Shown here: positions 32,339-45,400 of the stretch, in pieces
Layout: each line of letters opens with the position of its first letter
How positions within the stretch are numbered: position 1 is the stretch's first letter
Notes under the pieces: generated by a model
What the model saw: only the letters and a program-made list of their open reading frames with translations
Database searches by the model: none
What the model was told of the DNA's origin: nothing
NCBI GenBank assembly: GCA_958299035.1
Contig: CATQJL010000001.1
Span: 12,608,773-12,672,772, forward strand
Length of the DNA stretch: 64,000 bases
From: Cylicocyclus nassatus
Taxonomy: Eukaryota > Nematoda > Chromadorea > Rhabditida > Strongylidae
Reading direction: 5' to 3'
Position numbers and translations under genes: made by a program

Positions 32339-34641
32339 TTATTCGTAGCCCAGAATTTTGCACCTAATTTCGTAATCGGCACCGCCATGTTCCATCATTC
32401 TATGCTTTCCCAGCGGACTTATCATGCTTTGCCTCTTTTTACTAGCTAGATGTTCGTTAATCCGTACACTCAATGGTCGTCCGGTCTCACCGATATAGAT
32501 GGCAGAGCACTCCATGCATTCAATTTCATAAACGACACCAGATTTTGCACAATCGCCACGTTTTCCGTACGGGCAAACTACGCAATCACGAGATATACAT
32601 TCGGTATCATACAGCCTGTTACGGACTAATTGCCTTCTGATGTTGTCTCGCGGTATATTGACTAATACAACATCATCGTCAAGCTGAGCCTGTACCAGAC
32701 ACCGTTTGATCGCAGTAGTTACTCTTTCGGATATAAAAGGCAAGCACAAAGGTATTTTGTCCATAGCTTGTTTGCTTGTCTTTACTGTAGCCCTTCTTGA
32801 TTGTCTGGGCCGTATACCATATCCATTTGAGGTCATAATCTCGGCTGCCAACTTCAGTGATTCCTGCCTTTCACTACTGCCGTTACAAATGCTTGTCGCT
32901 GATCTTAACATGTTGCGGACAACGGCGCGTTTGACAACCATTGGGTGTGCGGACTTCGCATGCAAGATGATATTCTTACTACTCTCTTTACGGAACCATT
33001 TTATGCGCACCGTGCCATCAACCACCATCAATTGTGTATTAAGAAAAGGCAGCCAACCGTTGCACGGTTTCTCTCGTGTAAAGCTTATGTATTGCGACTG
33101 TTGATTCAGTAGTTCAAAGTACTCGTCCATCTCCGACTGTGTAGATGTAGCTATGCAACAGTCGTCGATGTAGCGGCAATACATAAGTAGACCTCTGGAT
33201 AGCACCAGTTCTTCTACTTTGCTCATAAAGCATATGGCAAGCACGGATGCTAAGCGTTGGCCCATCGCCAGTCCTCGTATTTGTGCAAAATATTTTCCCG
33301 ACCATTTGAAAATATTGCAAGCTAAGCATTCCTTGATAAGCGTCATGACGCGCGTCTTGCTGAGGCCATATGTCAAGATCGTTCTACCATGTGTCTCGAG
33401 CATCTCAGCTAACGCTTGTAAAGCTTTTTCATTGGATACATTAGTATACAATGACGTGACATCAAAGGACTCGATCGCGCAATCTGAGGTGAAATTCGTT
33501 TTGCGCAAGAGATCAAGAAAATGATTAGTGTTGCTCAAATGAGCAGGTATTTTGCACAAAAGTTGGCTGATAATTTTATTGAGGAACTAGGCTATACGGT
33601 CGGTTGGTCCGTTGACACAACTGACAATGGGTCGTATCTTGTACGAACTAGCGGCTTCGGATTGCATCTCGGACGTAAGGAGTTTGTGCGTCTTGATCAA
33701 ACTGTAAAAGACAGGGCATGCGGGTGTTTCTATTTTAAGCCGACTAAGGAACTTCTCATTCAAACCAGCTTCTTTTCCTATCACTGTCCATATGTGGTTT
33801 AACCGTTTGCATTGCGCCAGAAACTCTTTCTCATTCGAGGGTTGGTAAACCGTTTTATCTGACAAATGTAACTCGGTTATCTCACGATCTAGGGCCTGAT
33901 GACGACGAATTCGCCGCCTTTATCGCTGACCGACAAGCGAATGGTACCGTTGTTGATCAGTTTCTTCAACTCTTTGAAACCCTGCTGCTGTGCGTATGTC
34001 AAGTTGAATTTTCTCACACTTTTATTGTCATTGAGAACTTTCAATATGCTCAGTGACCATATCCGGAACTTGACGTCTGCGGCAGCATAAGACTCGTGCT
34101 CTTTGTAGAACGATGATGGAAATGGAACAGATGGTAACGTTCGTCTACTCAGAGTATTGGCGGGTTGTGTGTTAGCATGCCTTAGCTTGACCCGAAGCTG
34201 GTCTTTCAATCTTTGCAATGATTCTACAACACTACGGTACGTTCTCGCGTTCACATTTTGTGTAGGTGCAAAGGAAGGTCATAAGCTCAGCAATTCAATG
34301 GCGTTTTGCGAAATCCGAGCATTACCTAAGACCGTGACTCTTGCTGTACTTTCGTTCTGGGTGGCGTGAGTTGCTGCGTTAGTGGTATGGTGATCAGTTG
34401 ACAGATTTTCACCAACTTCAACAAAACTCCGCTTACCTTCACTTAAGAGTTTTTCGAATTTTTGACAAAGCGCGGACTTGATATTAGACCGCAGAGAGTC
34501 GCATATCTTTCGTGACGCAATCTCAATCCTCCTCCATTCAAGATCACTCATATATCGTCGACATGATTGTTCTTTTGCTTTGCACTTCAGCAAGCAAGAG
34601 TATAACATGCGTTGTTTTTCTTTGATCACCACATTGAGCAT
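32339..34641 (-). pseudogene. Penelope-like RT / GIY-YIG ORF, disrupted by a frameshift and a stop
   Basis: Read in order on the minus strand: 34641-34279 (basic N-terminal region), 34254-33889 (ends SVSDKGGEFVVI, a PLE-specific block), 33865-33587 (RT fingers with SLIKTHK and RPIVSCVNGPTD), then 33559-32339. The last holds motif A FDVTSLYTNVS, motif B GLAMGQRLASV, motif C CRYIDDCC, GWLPFLNT and a C-terminal GIY-YIG nuclease (VYEIECMECSAIYIGETGR). The stop at 33587-33589 is in frame with the downstream ORF, so it is a nonsense codon; a frameshift separates 33889 from 33865. This copy is unlikely to encode a working protein. Confidence 0.85.
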
Positions 34642-34863
34642 GTTCTTGTAAAGTCCGCGTATTTTTGGATGATCTTCCGATAGTCCGCATGTTGCTCCTA
34701 ATTTCTTATTTGTGATGAAGCGAGGGAGCGTATCGGTCGACTTGCATCGTTTGAGGAAGATTAGCTGTTGGCGGATGACGACAACCTTCTGACGAAGCGC
34801 TAAGGCTTCGCTTAGTAGTGAGGACAGATTCGGCGATACGTTTTTCGTTTTTCCATATGCTTT

Positions 34864-35751
34864 ATGAGCAAAGTAGAAGAACCGGTGCTATCCAGAGGTC
34901 TACTTATGTATTGCCGCTACATCGACGACTGTTGCATAGCTACATCTACACAGTCGGAGATGGACGAGTACTTTGAACTACTGAATCAACAGTCGCAATA
35001 CATAAGCTTTACACGAGAGAAACCGTGCAACGGTTGGCTGCCTTTTCTTAATACACAATTGATGGTGGTTGATGGCACGGTGCGCATAAAATGGTTCCGT
35101 AAAGAGAGTAGTAAGAATATCATCTTGCATGCGAAGTCCGCACACCCAATGGTTGTCAAACGCGCCGTTGTCCGCAACATGTTAAGATCAGCGACAAGCA
35201 TTTGTAACGGCAGTAGTGAAAGGCAGGAATCACCGAAGTTGGCAGCCGAGATTATGACCTCAAATGGATATGGTATACGGCCCAGACAATCAAGAAGGGC
35301 TACAGTAAAGACAAGCAAACAAGCTATGGACAAAATACCTTTGTGCTTGCCTTTTATATCCGAAAGAGTAACTACTGCGATCAAACGGTGTCTGGTACAG
35401 GCTCAGCTTGACGATGATGTTGTATTAGTCAATATACCGCGAGACAACATCAGAAGGCAATTAGTCCGTAACAGGCTGTATGATACCGAATGTATATCTC
35501 GTGATTGCGTAGTTTGCCCGTACGGAAAACGTGGCGATTGTGCAAAATCTGGTGTCGTTTATGAAATTGAATGCATGGAGTGCTCTGCCATCTATATCGG
35601 TGAGACCGGACGACCATTGAGTGTACGGATTAACGAACATCTAGCTAGTAAAAAGAGGCAAAGCATGATAAGTCCGCTGGGAAAGCATAGAATGATGGAA
35701 CATGGCGGTGCCGATTACGAAATTAGGTGCAAAATTCTGGGCTACGAATAA
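34864..35751 (+). pseudogene. Inverted partial copy of the PLE ORF (RT motif C to GIY-YIG), 295 codons
   Basis: Opens at MSKVEEPVLSRG and includes CRYIDDCC, the thumb region and the complete GIY-YIG domain. It is the same as the minus-strand ORF except for two noticed residues (EEP versus EEL; ESP versus ESL). It lacks RT motifs A and B because the copy begins inside the ORF at 34853. It is an intact frame with no evidence of a promoter or start of its own. Confidence 0.8.
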
Positions 35752-36115
35752 CAAATTTCTGCACGAAAAGCCTTAGAAGCATCCTACATTCTTGTCCGAG
35801 ACCCGAAACTAAACAGCAAGAATGAGAAATTATCTTTGACGAGTGATCTACTGGCGTATCTGTCGTTCTGTGAACTATAAGAATGTTTGCCCATATATAA
35901 GCAACATTGTGTCATCTTGGTCAGCTCATTTGTCGCATTCGGTCACAACAGCTGACACATCGAGTGGCTATCCGCTGCAACACGGTGATACATTTGGTGG
36001 GTGCACAGCTCCTCCTGAACTCTCTATTTTCACTTGAGACGAATCGAATGGCAGCTAGGATGAGGTGTTTGGCGGCTCAGAACGTGTATCACTATAACTG
36101 ACACCTTTTCAGCCT

Positions 36116-36149
36116 CTGAAGACGGCGTCCTGCCGAAACGTCAGGCAAT
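36116..36149 (+). promoter_or_regulatory. PLE 3' end: hammerhead-like core and AATAAA
   Basis: CTGAAGA is followed by a GGC/GCC stem with a short loop, then GAAACGTC, then CAATAAAA. The arrangement CTGANGA-stem-GAAAC resembles hammerhead ribozyme cores described in Penelope-like elements, but stem III is not evident. The same motif is inverted near 31941-31974 in the other arm. Confidence 0.4.
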
Positions 36150-36203
36150 AAAATTGTATCACCATTAACAACCTGTATACGGCACAGCAAAGTAATTGGA
36201 ATT

Positions 36204-37629
36204 GTTCATACCAAGAGAAACCATGCCCAGGTTCAAAGATAAGAGAACTTACAAGAAAAAGTAAAACTTTTTCTGCATTGCCGTGTGGTGATAAAGCAGA
36301 CCCCGTGGAATTAAAGCAACCTGCAAGCAGATAAAATTAATGTCAGTATGACATTCTAACTTTTTTGATAAGAAAAAAGCAAACGAAAGTAGTTTTTTGA
36401 ACTAAGTCTGCAAACTATCTGTGAGCGTTTCAGTGCATACCAAAGCTATGAAAAAATCCTTTCATTTCACCTTGTTGCGCAACATTGTTTTGTAGTGAAA
36501 CTAGTTGAATAATTTCGTGGAGCTTTCGCATACTACTGCAACGGATTGCACTGCCAGTACAAATTGCACATATTCAATTACTTACGGAGAAAGTATATTT
36601 TACCTTTGGCATTCGATATGTGACATACGTCATGACATTCGTTTTGAGACGCTGATCTTAAAACGTGTTCGTAACCGTATTTCCTTGCATTTAATGTGGT
36701 TGCACTAAAGCACGATGAGGCGGTAGCTGCTAAAGGTGTCGGACAGTCCATCGGTAAGCGCCGTCAATTAATACAATGTATGCCGATTCGATCTCTGTTG
36801 AGGATTTTGCTTTCGCTTCTACAAGCGCTTTGTCTTCGCAAAAAAACGTTTACCAGATAACGAGCATGGTTCCGAGATCAGCATTTCAAGGCGTGCATTC
36901 AGATGTATAACATGAAAGGCCGTGGTCACCAATAATCCTTTTCTTGTTAAATACTTAGATTGCCCGTCTTCGTGGCGTGCTGGCCTCAGCGTAGAAGTTT
37001 TCAGTTATCCCTTTCAGTTATTCCCCTCCCTCCTGACTTCCAAGATTTTCTTTTCAATTTTCATCAAGACCTTCGTCGGTGGCTGCGTCCACAAATTCCA
37101 TGTCAGGAAACTATTAGGTTGTCCCAAAAGTAAACTCCATTTTCAAATAAATTGGGCTGTTTGTCTATTTCAGAGGTTTGGGGTACCATTCGGTGGAGCG
37201 AGCAAGCTCTACAAAAAAAGACTACCAAAAATCTACTTAATTCGTAAACCAGGTAAAATTTGGAGCCAAAAACCAAAAACTTGATCTCCTTCCAGAAAAA
37301 TTCCTACAGACTCCATTCCAACTTGGTCTTTGTATAGTAGACACATAATAGCATCCAAAAATGTATTTGGTGAGTTGGGGGCTGGTAGGCTCAAAATTGA
37401 GAAAATAATGTGGTCCGAAAATGCCAAGATGCCACTTTTTTCGGTTTTTCATGTAAAACTTAGTATTTTTCGATTATAAAAGCACATGCAAGAGCGAAAT
37501 TTTGAGTTTATAGTTAGTAAGGCTTGTAGTATACAATGGCATATGTGAGAGGGGCTGGGGCAGAGTTTGCCCTTTTTGGACTATCTTAATTTTCTCGCTT
37601 TCTATGCGCGGAAAAAATCCAGTAAAGGC
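36204..37629. other. Intergenic stretch, no gene recognised; one mariner-type end at about 37112
   Basis: Short chance ORFs only. 'ttaggttgtcccaaaagtaa' near 37112 looks like a single mariner-type terminal repeat, but I find no partner nearby. Otherwise no structure is visible. Confidence 0.4.
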
Positions 37630-37633
37630 ATAT

Positions 37634-38306
37634 TTAAGATATGTAAGGTGGCTGTAACTGAAAGTGCGTGACTTTGCTCGCACTTCTCGCGTATCTGTCA
37701 GAAAGCTTGCCTGCTTGCTTTTCTAAGTCACAGTTACTAGGAAGTGTGCTATCGAATGGTGCATGACTCAGGCTCCAGTCTATGAAAATCGCCGAGTTAC
37801 GAGCCTTCGAAAACACGTCCTCTTGAATTTTGCCCAGAATGTAAAGATCAAAATCCCACCGTGAGTGCTTGTACAACACGCTAGTCAATCTTTTCACATC
37901 CTTAATGGATCTTATGTGTTAGATTTGGTAGCTTGAGCTCTAGCCAGGAAATAGCTTTGATATTCCATTGAGCTGCTGAAGCACACGCAAGCACCATATT
38001 CAATAAAGTGGGAGTCATTGAGCAAAATGAACATAATATCCGCAATGCGAGTGTCATACAAGCACTCACGGTGGGATTTCAACGAAACATGCAATCTTTC
38101 CATTTTGGGCAAAATTCATGAGGATGTGTTTTCGTAGGCTCGTAACTCGGCGAATTTCAGACTGTAGCCGAGTCATGCACCATTCGGTAGCATAATTTCT
38201 AGTAACTTTGGCTGAGAAAAGCAAGCAGGCATGGTTTCTGACAGATACGCGAGAAGTGCGGGCAGAGTTACGCACTTTCGTGATGCAGTTACAGTCACCT
38301 CACCAT
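37634..38306. mobile_element. About 670-bp palindromic MITE
   Basis: Long inverted arms: 'ctgtaactgaaagtgcgt' facing 'acgcactttcgtgatgcagttacag', and 'cgcgtatctgtcagaaa' facing 'tttctgacagatacgcg'. 'cccaccgtgagtgcttgta' (near 37857) faces its complement (near 38060). The outer ends are too diverged to place a target site. Confidence 0.7.
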
Positions 38307-38821
38307 ATCTCTCCAAAAAGGCCCTGTAATCCTCAGAGACCACGATTTTCGTAAAGAGCGTGTTCGAAAACCTCTACAAGCAAAGTTTTCTTACAATTGA
38401 AGAGCATTAAAATTTTGACCAAAATCCATCGGCGAGTTTCCGGAGCGTAAAACGAGAAAAAATGAAATAACCCGAACATATCGGGAAAGCTCGTAGAGGT
38501 TATCCGACCTGCTAATTTCGAAACTCACTTACTACAAACTAAACTACAAAGCTATCTGCTTAGCAAGATAGCTTTGTATCCTGGGGCTATGGCGCGTAGA
38601 ATTTGGGACGACAAGATTTTTCCACAATTCACCAGCCATTCTATTTTTTTGAAAGAAAATCTGCGGCTACTATTTAACACATCATAATCTGCAAAAAAGC
38701 ACTATCGAAACATCCTTGCTGGAATGTACTCGGGACAATGCTTGCTGCTTTACACCTTCGCGAAAAGACGTCCTCAGAAAGTTTAAGAATACTGAAATCG
38801 AAATATCAAGGACATGCTGTA

Positions 38822-40089
38822 TTAGGTTGTTGCATAAGTTCTGTCCGAAAAATTTACTAACATTGTTTTTTAGCAATTTTATGAACAACAACAAACTCAA
38901 TCAAGTATATAGTCTCCTTGGTTGTCTATGACCTTCGCCCATCTGTCGGGCAGCTCTTCGATCCCGCTTCTCCAGAAGCTGGGTAATTGTGCCTCAAAGA
39001 ATTCGTCAAGTGCCGTTTTCACCTCTTCTTCATCAGCTAAGCGCCTCCCGCTGAGAGACTGTTTTAGAGGGCGGAAAAGCTTATAGTCGCAAGGTGAAAG
39101 GTCCGGGCTATATGGCGGATGAGGTACCAGCCATTCTAGCTCAGCCAATTTTTGCTGGGTGGCCAAAGCTCGAGTGCTGGCGCGTTGTCGTGGAGGAGGT
39201 GGACTGTTGCACGTTTTGGGCGTTTTTCTCGAACTGCTATCGCTAGTCTCTCAAGCTGCTGTGTGTATACGGTTGTGGTGACCGTAACGCCTTCGGGCAG
39301 TAACTCGTAATAGACCATTCCCCAGGAATCAAACCAGCAAGACAACATGACCTTATGTTGATGGCGGTTCACTTTGGGATCATATGGCGGCTGTTGTTCT
39401 TTCGGTAACCAGAAGGCTCGTCTTTTGACATTGTCATAAAGGACCCAGCTTTCGTCTCCAACAATTACATCACCGAGAAAATCCCTTCTCTGAGGGCGAG
39501 CAGAAGCGACTAACAGATGCTAACACGACAGTCCTTAGCGGCTTCGCTCAAATGATGAGGTGTCCATCTAGCCAACACTTTCCGGTAATTGATATTCTGG
39601 AGATGCCGAAAAGCTGTTAAACTGTGGCATCCAATCTTCTTGGCCAACTTGCGCACAGTTGTATCTGGTTTCTCCTCCAAGGAACGGCGCAATTCTTCAT
39701 TATTGACGCGCACTGGATCACCGATGCGTTCAACGTCTTCGAGGCTGGTATCGCCCGCCTTAAAGCGGGTGTACCAACGGCGCACGGTGCTTCCCAGTGC
39801 TTCTCCTCCGCAGAAATTGTTAATGTTACTAGTGGCGTCCATTGCTTTGGTGCCCCTCAGCTACTCATAGAAGATATATGTGCGAATTTGTTGCTTGGTA
39901 ATTTAAGCCATTATAATGCTTACTAATTAAGTAGAAGAGCTTATATATTCCTAGCATGATGGCCCGAGGTGTCCTGTAGAACATTGCTAGTATGGTCCAC
40001 TCATTACCTGACTGTAAGATTTTATGGTGTTTTGAATTAATTTGACTGAACTTATGTTAATTAATTGACAGAACTTATGCAACAACCTT
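38822..40089 (-). mobile_element. Full-length mariner element, about 1.27 kb, TA target site
   Basis: Terminal inverted repeats TTAGGTTGTTGCATAAGTTCTGTC (left) and its complement at the right (GACAGAACTTATGCAACAACC), flanked by TA. One transposase reading direction fills the element on the minus strand. The right terminus carries an extra imperfect copy of the end (TTGACTGAACTTATG, near 40042). Length and domain order match an almost complete mariner. Confidence 0.88.
38897..39842 (-). pseudogene. Mariner transposase, two frameshifts
   Basis: The DNA-binding part (39842-39510) shows two helix-turn-helix regions and the KVLARWTPHHLSE linker. A shift near 39515 moves to a frame with GDESWVLYD, holding the first catalytic Asp, and then MLSCWFDSWGMVYYELLPEG (39372-39136), with the second Asp in HDNAPA. 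A second shift near 39165 leads to the third Asp in PYSPDLSPCDYKLF (39166-38897). All three D residues of a DD34D triad are visible but in different frames, so the copy cannot make transposase. Introns are not expected in this family. Confidence 0.85.
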
Positions 40090-40399
40090 ATATATAAAAA
40101 GATTCGCCTTGATGAGCTGAGCAAGGCGCTGTTTTCGGATTCAAAATGTACTTATTCCGAAGGAAGTTATGGCGAGTAGAATTTGAAAACGCGTGATTCT
40201 TACAAAATTCACCAACGCTTCTATCTCCTTAAGAAGTCTGAGTCTATTCTTTAGCGCACAATAATCTACAAAAACGGTATTATCGAATAGTACTTAGTTA
40301 AAGTCTTCTATGTTGGGTAGGCGCTGCTTTACATATTCGCGAAATTACTTCCGCAGAAGAAATTGAAAAAACTGGAAACGGAGTATCGAAGAAATCGTA

Positions 40400-42435
40400 C
40401 CCCCACTTCCAACAAACCAGAAGAGTCTCCGCGCCGAGCTGAATCGAATGGTGGCTTTGGATTCAGAATTCGTCCACTCTGAAGCGAGATATGGCCACGC
40501 GACGGTGATGTCCATACATGCAGCGACATGTCCATACATGTCATGTCCGTACATTCACGTCTATTTTTCAAAAAAATGTGAGCGGTGTTGTATGAGGTTA
40601 TCGATACACTTGACAAAATATAGTAGTTGATTGATAGCCACTGATGAAAAACTTATGAATAAAACGATTTAGCCCAACCACTGTTGGCAAAACTTTCTTT
40701 ACAACCTAGTATTATACATCCTGTTTACATAACTGATCCTTCGATGTAACCCCGCTGTTGATGTTCCACCAACCCCCCACTCGTGGATACCAGAGATCAA
40801 CAAGAACGCGGAAGAATATTTTCAGGTTGTTCAGTGCGTGATGTACGAAGTTTGTTGACTGTCTTGTATTACAATATTAGAGCCTCTAATGGATGTCAAG
40901 GTGTAAGGCAAGATTTCACATGAAGTCAGTGAAAAGCTAGTTCAGATTACAAAGATATTCACCGTATGAATTTGTGAAAACAAGAAATTTAGTGTAACCA
41001 TGTTTTGGCCCTAGTATGAAAAATACGGTTGATGCTCTATGTATCATTTGCTGCTTGAAGCCATGCTGCTAACTAGTGATGAAGCAATAGGTTAGTTCAA
41101 AACTATTGAGCTGGCTGATAGATAATTTTGGTTGATGGTTTTTGGAAATGTTAATGACAGATTTATCTATGAATAATTAGTATTACTGTAAAGAGCAAAG
41201 TAGAATCAAATGGTCCACCTTGTTTCAGCAGAAACTACATCTTTTGATGAAGAAATGATGCAGGAAATTAGAAAACAAATTCGCTTAATTCGAACTCATG
41301 CAAAAAACAAATTGCAACCATCAATATAGCCAAGAATGGTCTAAACCATTTAGACCATTAATTTTCAAAATCAAAGAATATGAGCGATAGACTGCCCAAA
41401 AAAGACTCTCGCAAACAAATTGGGAGAATTTTTTTTTGAAGAAATTCGCAGATCGCATAACAACCTTTGCTGTGGTTCGCCGTTTAGCAAAAACTTGCAC
41501 ATATGCAATAACCCAATTATTATTGCACACACAGCAGCTTAAAAAAGTTTAGAAAGCTGAAAAATAATTGTTTGAAGACTAAGGCAGGCATAATTGTCAT
41601 TTGCTTGTAAAGAAAAGATATGAATGATAAAAAGATTTAAAAAGATGTGGAAGTCTCCCCACAAAATTTTTGACTGAACAACGGTTTCAAGTTTTATTTG
41701 ATGCCATAACGATAATATTCACACATTATTTTCATTGCCAGAAACTCAAAAATTCTCCAATACTATGTTCCGATTCCGTTACGTCACTAATCCGTGTTCA
41801 GGTTGGATTATGAGATAATAGGCACTGTTTGTTCGCAAATGTCTGGTTTCAGTTCTATGTCAAATTTTTCGTTTTTACATCAACTTTTTTTGGAAAATAA
41901 GAATGATATTGTTATTGTACCATGATGAAATTTGCACCATAATTTAGTTACAATTGTACGAATACGCTCGGGAACTACAATATCTTCCATAATTCGTAGA
42001 AGAAGTTATCAAACTCACCGACGTTTACCAAAGCCTTGTCGCATCGCCACATTTTTGTTCAGTGTGAACTATTATTCATATAGATGATTTGTGTCGATTT
42101 TATAATATTTCTGCCTACAGTAGGTTGCTCAGTAAATAAGCACACATAATGACCTACCGTAAGCTAAATATGAATTCGCAAAATTTTGTCGCCTACAATG
42201 CACCTATCGTGTCCTAACAGGCACTTCTTGACCCTACCGAACTAAGTTGTACGGTCATTTTGCACTCAGAATTTTACTCTGCAGCAAAATATGTCAATGT
42301 GACGCAATTTTTCTTTTGACCGTTGCAGTTCGGTGGCTTTTTTAGCGAATTATGCGAGGTATTGTAAAAGTATTTATTTTCTTCTCAGGCTTATGTCCGT
42401 ATATCCTCTCAATTTTCATAGAAAACTATATTTTA
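40400..42435. other. AT-rich intergenic region upstream of the secreted-protein gene
   Basis: No coding or repeated structure is recognised, apart from a short cluster of 'atgtccatacatg' repeats at 40507-40552. A promoter for the next gene should lie here but no clear core element stands out. Confidence 0.4.
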
Positions 42436-42448
42436 GCGCCGTACAGCG
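42436..42448 (+). promoter_or_regulatory. Possible spliced-leader acceptor before the start codon
   Basis: ATATTTTAG ends at 42436, 12 bases before the ATG. In nematodes such unpaired TTTTAG sites close to the start codon commonly receive the SL1 leader. A second candidate, TTCTTCTCAG, ends near 42390. Confidence 0.4.
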
Positions 42449-45400
42449 ATGCTCATCCTTGTAGCACTTCTTGTGTTAGCAAATCTATCTGCGGCACAGA
42501 TGCAGATAATGGCTACACCTGGAAGCATTATGACCGGCGATGGTATGGCTAGGTATTATGCTCAGTCTATGAACGAAACTATTCACTATATACTTCGCAA
42601 GTCGAATGTAACAGCTCCTACGGAAGTGGATGAAATGGTAAGGTATTTTGATTTACTTTGTCTTTTTGACTTCTGCCTTGATTTCAGATTATCGACGTTA
42701 TGTTGAGAAATCTGAAGCCGATGACAGTCAAAAGACTTCTGCAATCTCTAGACGGCGAGGTAAGGTTGGAAATTCATTATTACATTTTCTAGATTCTGTA
42801 ATTCTCTATCGTAGAGAACGCTCATTTTTGATCTTTATTTCTCATATTTCCCCACAATTTGCGGCAAAAAGAGCGTAATTGCTTCGTCGGTTCTACTAGC
42901 AAAATGTTGGAGAAGAGGTTAGCATTACGATGTTAACTATATCGAAAAGGATGCCATGACTTTCGTAAGAATTAACAATATCTGAAAAGGAAGCTAGTGA
43001 CTGTATGTAGTAGCGCAACCAGTTCCAAAACTATTTACTGAAACTTAAAAGCTGATAAAATCATTTCACTATCAGGGTGTCCCATAATTTTTTACTGTTT
43101 TTACTATAACCGTCATTTTGTATTTTTCTTTTATGTGGCTTGAATAATCATTCGACAGGGCCAAGCAAATTCTACAAAATGGCTATGAAGAATCCGCCCA
43201 AAGCGTAATTTACCCGGAAGTTAAGCTGAAATCTGATCGAAAACGAACTTTTCCTTCGAAAATCGTATCTCCGCCCCAAAATGTCTTAAAAATTCGCCAG
43301 TTATCCTAGCATATGCTTGACTCATTGCACATATAAATGTACTGTTTCCCTATTTTCTCTACGGTTAGAAATAAAAAAGAATGAATGGGGTAAAACGGCA
43401 GACTCCGCCTCTAAACATCCTGAGCTCCTGCAACGCACGTGATCATATAGCTTATACATACAGAATTACAACTATGTATTTATAAACTTCGAAGGTGCCT
43501 CAGTTCTCAAGAAATGCTGATGTTTAGGGTAAGAACGGTAAGAAAAATTATGGGACACGCATCAGCTATCTATTCACTATTATTTACCAAACATAAGAAA
43601 AGTCAAAATTCGAACATTTCACTCTAATCTAATATATGCGAGCTTTATTCCGCAGTCGTAAACAGAGGATGAACAGTAATGTAAGAAAACAGATTTGCTC
43701 TGTCCTGATTTTTTTCACCCCAAATAACTACTCTGGTGAGCTAAGCTTTTCGCTTGAATCGCATAAAGGTTCAGTCCCGGTTACTGTTTCACTGACCGAT
43801 CAAAACAAATTTACTTATCAAAAAACAATTTCTTCTCAATCATAGTTTCAAGAAGGCGTAATAACCGGTCTTAATTTGCTTCTGCAAAGGTTAAAATGAT
43901 AACTTACTTGATTATATCTATAATTAGCTTATGAGCTGTCTTTTACGTCCCCAAAACGTTTATGTGGAATCAACAATGACAATTCTGTCTAACTTACTGT
44001 TTTGTAAAGCTACGCGATATACGAAACAGCGACTGTTTTGGAAATTTTGCGTTTGATTTGTTGCATAAAAAAACAAAAATGGTACGGTAGTTAGAACTAA
44101 TCTCATCGTGATATAACGGAAAACTTTGGGGTTCTACTGCTGCTGCCATTCATAAAATGCAATTTGGTACCGTTTAGGAAAGTTGGAGTTGTTCAAAAAA
44201 AATGATGCAATGACGGAGTGCTAACAAAGGATCGTGAATATGAAATTTTATAACTTTGTCCGCATTTACTTAATTTCAGATGGATGCACGTGACCGATCA
44301 AATTTCTACAACACTGCCATTCCGAGAATTACTGGACTGTACAATAAGATGTGCAAACTTGTGTATGGCCTCGCGGAAATCTACGGATTCAGTGGTGACT
44401 CGGTGAAAACTGTGAGTTGTTCATTTCACAGTGCTATGAGCTGTCAGCAACGGCAAAGCTGAGAAAAGTGCATACTTTGTTACTGTTATTTTTGGTTGCG
44501 AAAGTTCTGTCCGACACAAAGTGAGAATGAGGGAGGTGATACTGACGCAATTCTATCGCTTTTACTACTCTGCCGAGCTTGGCTAACATAAAGATCTATT
44601 GAAGGTTTTGGAAGCTAAGGAGAAATGAGAAAGGAATCAATTTTGTACGCACCACTACTTCCTTGTTTTTCCTTGCCCTTGTTAACTTCTGATAAACCGT
44701 CCAGCTTTTGCTTGAAGAAGCTTTTAGGCAAACAGTTAGGTCGAGTCCGACACCGCTACAATTTTTGGCAATTTTTTTTATATTCATGCAAAACTCCACT
44801 TACACGTGATATGTAATATCCTTCTTGTATATGCAAATACCACGCACGTATCTTCGTATGAACTAGCACGAATCTTTCACTGTTGCTCTGTTCTGTCGGG
44901 GAGTGCAAAAATCATTTCACCAGCAGAAGAAAGAAAGCCTTGTAAGAGGCAATAAATTGGATCCCATCAACTTTACCAATACATGCGGGGTGTTCCAAAA
45001 GTATTATACACTGTTTGATCGTTAATATCATCTTCCCAAGAAGTCTTTTGCCGTCCCTTTAGACACCATTTTGTAGAGCTGGCTTCAACCTAGAGTAGTA
45101 TGAACCGAATCACCGATCGCTTTTCATTACTGTAGGATTGCGGTAGGAACTTCGAAGGGTTTTGAGCCATTAAAGGCTCTATTTTGCTTCGACCAACTAC
45201 AAAACCTTGAAACTTTTACACTAGGCTAACTAGAGTCGGCAAAATCAAAAAAGAACTTTGCATTTTACCGCAAAGGTTCCTTCATGAGTTAGCCGGGTGA
45301 ACCGCAACAGCTGTCTTTACAAAACTGTGATTACACCACTTGAAAAGCTTTACAAACTCCTAAAAAGTTGAGTAATGAAATCAGTGCGCGCATCCACTTT

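Larger units (their letters stand above)
31887..36203 (-). mobile_element. Penelope-like retroelement with an inverted 3' partial copy
   Basis: The element runs on the minus strand from about 34852 to 31887. A second copy of its 3' 1,351 bases (34853-36203) is attached head-to-head in the opposite orientation and matches 31887-33237 with only scattered single-base differences. The unique middle (33238-34852) encodes the N-terminal part and RT fingers. Penelope-like elements are known for such inverted or tandem partial-copy arrangements. Near both outer ends lies GCCGAAACGTCAGGCAATAAA-like sequence, a plausible 3' end with AATAAA. A GAAAAAGTAAAA string sits outside both ends (near 31876 and 36255). 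It is intergenic. Confidence 0.85.
38560..40390. repeat. Diverged direct repeats flanking the mariner (38560-38800 and 40140-40390)
   Basis: Parallel blocks include 'tatggcg(c/a)gtagaattt', 'aaaattcacca', '(t/a)ataatctgcaaaaa..g.(a/t)attatcga' and '(g/c)ctgctttaca..ttcgcgaaa'. They are ancient and imperfect. The mariner lies between them, so the duplication is separate from transposition. Confidence 0.5.

Noticed and set aside
32706..33104. 132-codon plus-strand ORF (and its twin 34986-35384 minus)
   Set aside because: Both are antisense to the PLE thumb and GIY-YIG coding frame, present twice because the arms are inverted copies.
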